Both the position numbers and the translations under genes were made by a program. This document shows, piece by piece, positions 62,227 to 64,000 of a stretch of 64,000 nt of DNA. Within the stretch, counting starts at the first letter, position 1; the number at the start of each line of letters is the position of its first letter. The stretch lies in the NCBI GenBank assembly GCA_900467185.1, contig UBPA01000023.1, forward strand, positions 186,001 to 250,000. The letters run 5' to 3'. The stretch is from Hyphomicrobiales bacterium. GTDB taxonomy: Bacteria > Pseudomonadota > Alphaproteobacteria > Rhizobiales > Rhizobiaceae. The notes below the pieces were generated by a model. The model had not been told where the DNA came from. It worked only from the letters and a program-made list of their open reading frames with translations, and did not search any database.

Positions 62227-63321
62227 ATGGCTGATCAGGAAGGATGGAATGTCGTGAGCATAACTCAGACCACTGAAAGCAGACTGCCGGACAAATCCGC
62301 GCTGCTGACCGGGGCCGGCAAGTTGACCGCGTCGCTTGGCGTTATCGCAACGACGCTGTTTGGGCTCCTCGTTATCACCTTTGTCATCGGCCGCATGGTG
62401 CCGGCTGACCCGGTCATCGCCGTCATCGGCGATCAGGCCGACCAGGTGACCTATGACCGGGTCTATAAGGAAATGGGTCTCGATCAACCGCTCTACGTCC
62501 AATTCGGCACCTATCTTGGTGATGTCGCCCGGCTTGATTTTGGGCAGTCCCATATCACCAAGAATCCTGTTGCAAGCGATCTGGCGCGGGTCTTTCCCGC
62601 AACGCTGGAACTGGCAACGCTTGCCACGCTGATCGGCGCGGGTTTCGGCGTGCCGCTCGGCGTCGTCGCTGCTGTGCGGAAGGGAACCTGGGTGGACCAT
62701 GTGGCGCGCGTGGTCGGGCTGCTGGGCTATTCGACGCCGATCTTCTGGCTCGGCACCATCGTCATCCTCGTGTTTTACGCGACGCTCGGCTGGATACCCG
62801 GCGGCGGGCGGGTCGATATCTATAATGAAGGCCTCGTCAATGGTCCGACCAACTCCTTGATCGTGGACGCGCTGCTGGCAGGCGAATGGGAAGTTTTCTG
62901 GAGCGCCCTTCACCATGTCGCCGCACCGGCAATCATTCTGGGCTACGCGGCCATGGCCTATCTCAGCCGCATGAGCCGCAGCTTTATGCTGGAGCAGCTG
63001 CGTCAGGAATACATACTGACAGCTCGTGCCAAGGGCCTGGGCCAGCGCCCCATCGTCTGGCGTCACGCCTTCCGGAACATTCGTGTCCAGCTTCTGACCG
63101 TGGTTGCTCTGGCCTACTGCGGTCTGCTGGATGGAACAGTGCTGATCGAGACGGTGTTCTCCTGGCCGGGCCTCGGCCAGTATCTGACATCGGCGCTGTT
63201 CTTTGCCGATATGAATGCCGTTCTCGGCAGCGTTCTGTTCATCGGGCTCATCTCGATTGCGATCAATCTGCTCTCCGACATCGTCTACCGCTTCATCGAC
63301 CCGAGGACCCGGTCATCATGA
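62227..63321 (+). CDS. Peptide-type ABC transporter permease (DppB type)
   Basis: A 364-residue permease with a longer N-terminal cytoplasmic tail (about 40 residues) before the first span TLFGLLVITFVIGRMVPADP. The EAA-like region is YILTARAKGLGQRPIVWRHA, and the C-terminus DIVYRFIDPRTR. ATG at 62227 follows CGGAG; GTG at 62254 is an alternative. The stop overlaps the next ATG (ATGA). Confidence 0.88.
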   Translation: MADQEGWNVVSITQTTESRLPDKSALLTGAGKLTASLGVIATTLFGLLVITFVIGRMVPADPVIAVIGDQADQVTYDRVYKEMGLDQPLYVQFGTYLGDVARLDFGQSHITKNPVASDLARVFPATLELATLATLIGAGFGVPLGVVAAVRKGTWVDHVARVVGLLGYSTPIFWLGTIVILVFYATLGWIPGGGRVDIYNEGLVNGPTNSLIVDALLAGEWEVFWSALHHVAAPAIILGYAAMAYLSRMSRSFMLEQLRQEYILTARAKGLGQRPIVWRHAFRNIRVQLLTVVALAYCGLLDGTVLIETVFSWPGLGQYLTSALFFADMNAVLGSVLFIGLISIAINLLSDIVYRFIDPRTRSS

Positions 63322-64000
63322 CACTTCGTTCCGGCACATTTCAAAACCTGCACGATTGGCTGATCCGCGAGGACTTCACTTCCAACCGTCAGGCGCGACT
63401 CCACAAAGCCTACGTCGGTTGGTTGAACCTTGTTGGCAATCCGCTGGCGCTGCTCGGCTTCATGGTCATCGTGCTGCTCGTGGCGATTGCGACGCTGGCG
63501 CCTGTGCTGACCATTCACGATCCGATCGCCCAGGATCTCAGCATGGCGCTTAAGGCTCCATCCGCCCTCCACTGGTTCGGAACTGACGAGTTTGGTCGGG
63601 ATGTCTACGCCCGCTTAGCCTATGGTGCCCGCACCACGCTCTATATCAGTATTCTTGTCACCCTTATCGTCGCGCCCATTGGCTTCATCATCGGCGCAAC
63701 GGCTGGCTACATCGGCGGCTGGGTCGATACCGTCCTGATGCGGATCACCGACATCTTCCTGTCGTTTCCCTCTCTCGTTCTGGCGCTCGCGTTTTCTGCG
63801 GCACTCGGTCCCGGGATTGAGAATGCCGTGATCGCCATTGCCTTGACAATCTGGCCGCCCATCGCACGCCTCGCTCGTGCGGAAACACTCACCTTTCGCA
63901 AGGCTGATTTCGTGGTGGCGGCCGAACTGCAGGGTGCCGGAATGGCACGTATCCTGTTTCGCCATATCGTGCCGCTCTGTGCGCCATCGATTGTCGTGCG
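63318..64000 (+). CDS. Peptide-type ABC transporter permease (DppC type), partial
   Basis: The gene starts at ATG 63318, overlapping the previous stop, and runs past the window end; about 227 codons are seen. It shows the N-terminal cytoplasmic tail, a first span near LLGFMVIVLLVAIATLAP and the DppC hallmark WFGTDEFGRDVYARL, followed by further membrane helices and the beginning of the EAA region (AELQGAGMARILFRHIVP). It is the channel partner of the preceding gene. The ATPase genes presumably follow outside. Confidence 0.9.
   Translation, partial: MTLRSGTFQNLHDWLIREDFTSNRQARLHKAYVGWLNLVGNPLALLGFMVIVLLVAIATLAPVLTIHDPIAQDLSMALKAPSALHWFGTDEFGRDVYARLAYGARTTLYISILVTLIVAPIGFIIGATAGYIGGWVDTVLMRITDIFLSFPSLVLALAFSAALGPGIENAVIAIALTIWPPIARLARAETLTFRKADFVVAAELQGAGMARILFRHIVPLCAPSIVV

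Overview
The window is GC-rich, densely coded DNA from an alphaproteobacterium, most likely of the Rhizobiaceae or relatives (Rhizobium/Agrobacterium/Shinella type). The evidence is the number of solute-binding-protein ABC importers, each with its own catabolic genes and a LacI, GntR, IclR or AraC regulator, a soluble PAS-PAS chemoreceptor with a C-terminal EEWHEF tether, and strong GC bias at third codon positions. The content, a string of catabolic modules with no housekeeping or RNA genes, suggests an accessory replicon or chromid; that is inference.

Layout. 0-5.3 kb: a molybdenum hydroxylase whose FAD and molybdopterin domains are fused in one 1058-residue chain, with a separate 2Fe-2S subunit and an overlapping aldehyde dehydrogenase. 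5.3-6.4 kb: debris, namely the tail of an MFS transporter and a dead copy of an AhpD/carboxymuconolactone decarboxylase-like gene whose intact sister, with the same upstream terminator, lies at 37.8-38.4 kb. 6.6-12.1 kb: an amino-sugar module (GntR/HutC regulator, NanE-NanK fusion, sugar-binding protein, two permeases, no ATPase). 12.1-20.05 kb: an accessory stretch, apparently lower in GC, with an esterase, ArsR, a chemoreceptor, AraC, small membrane proteins, and broken SDR and HigA-like genes.

20.06-37.7 kb: a large catabolic locus. A DUF993 aldolase-like gene diverges from a LacI regulator across a perfect 20-bp palindrome and a second related site. The LacI strand continues with Gfo/Idh/MocA oxidoreductase, CoA-transferase, enoyl-CoA hydratase-like, aldehyde dehydrogenase, a complete sugar ABC importer, two GMC flavoproteins, an SDR, a glycerate 2-kinase and a small heme-degrading-like protein, many with overlapping start and stop codons. 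The substrate is unknown.

38.4-49.4 kb: an aminohydrolase on the minus strand, then a peptide-type ABC importer with a COG3964-type amidohydrolase, a RidA protein, an IclR regulator, a SelA-like PLP enzyme and a fused double ATPase. 49.9-57.0 kb: a protein with a LacI-type DNA-binding head joined to a PfkB sugar-kinase body, followed by a glutamine-amidotransferase-like protein, a ribose/AI-2-type ABC importer and an M20 peptidase. 57.7-64 kb: an FCD-type GntR regulator with a DHDPS/KdgD-like aldolase and an enolase-superfamily dehydratase on the minus strand, diverging from a second peptide-type importer that runs off the end.

The most unusual items are the LacI-PfkB fusion with its importer operon, the long unassigned CoA/oxidoreductase pathway at 20-37.7 kb, the PLP enzyme + RidA + amidohydrolase set, and the fused FAD-molybdopterin subunit. 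Three importer operons also carry a strong stem-loop directly after the binding-protein gene.
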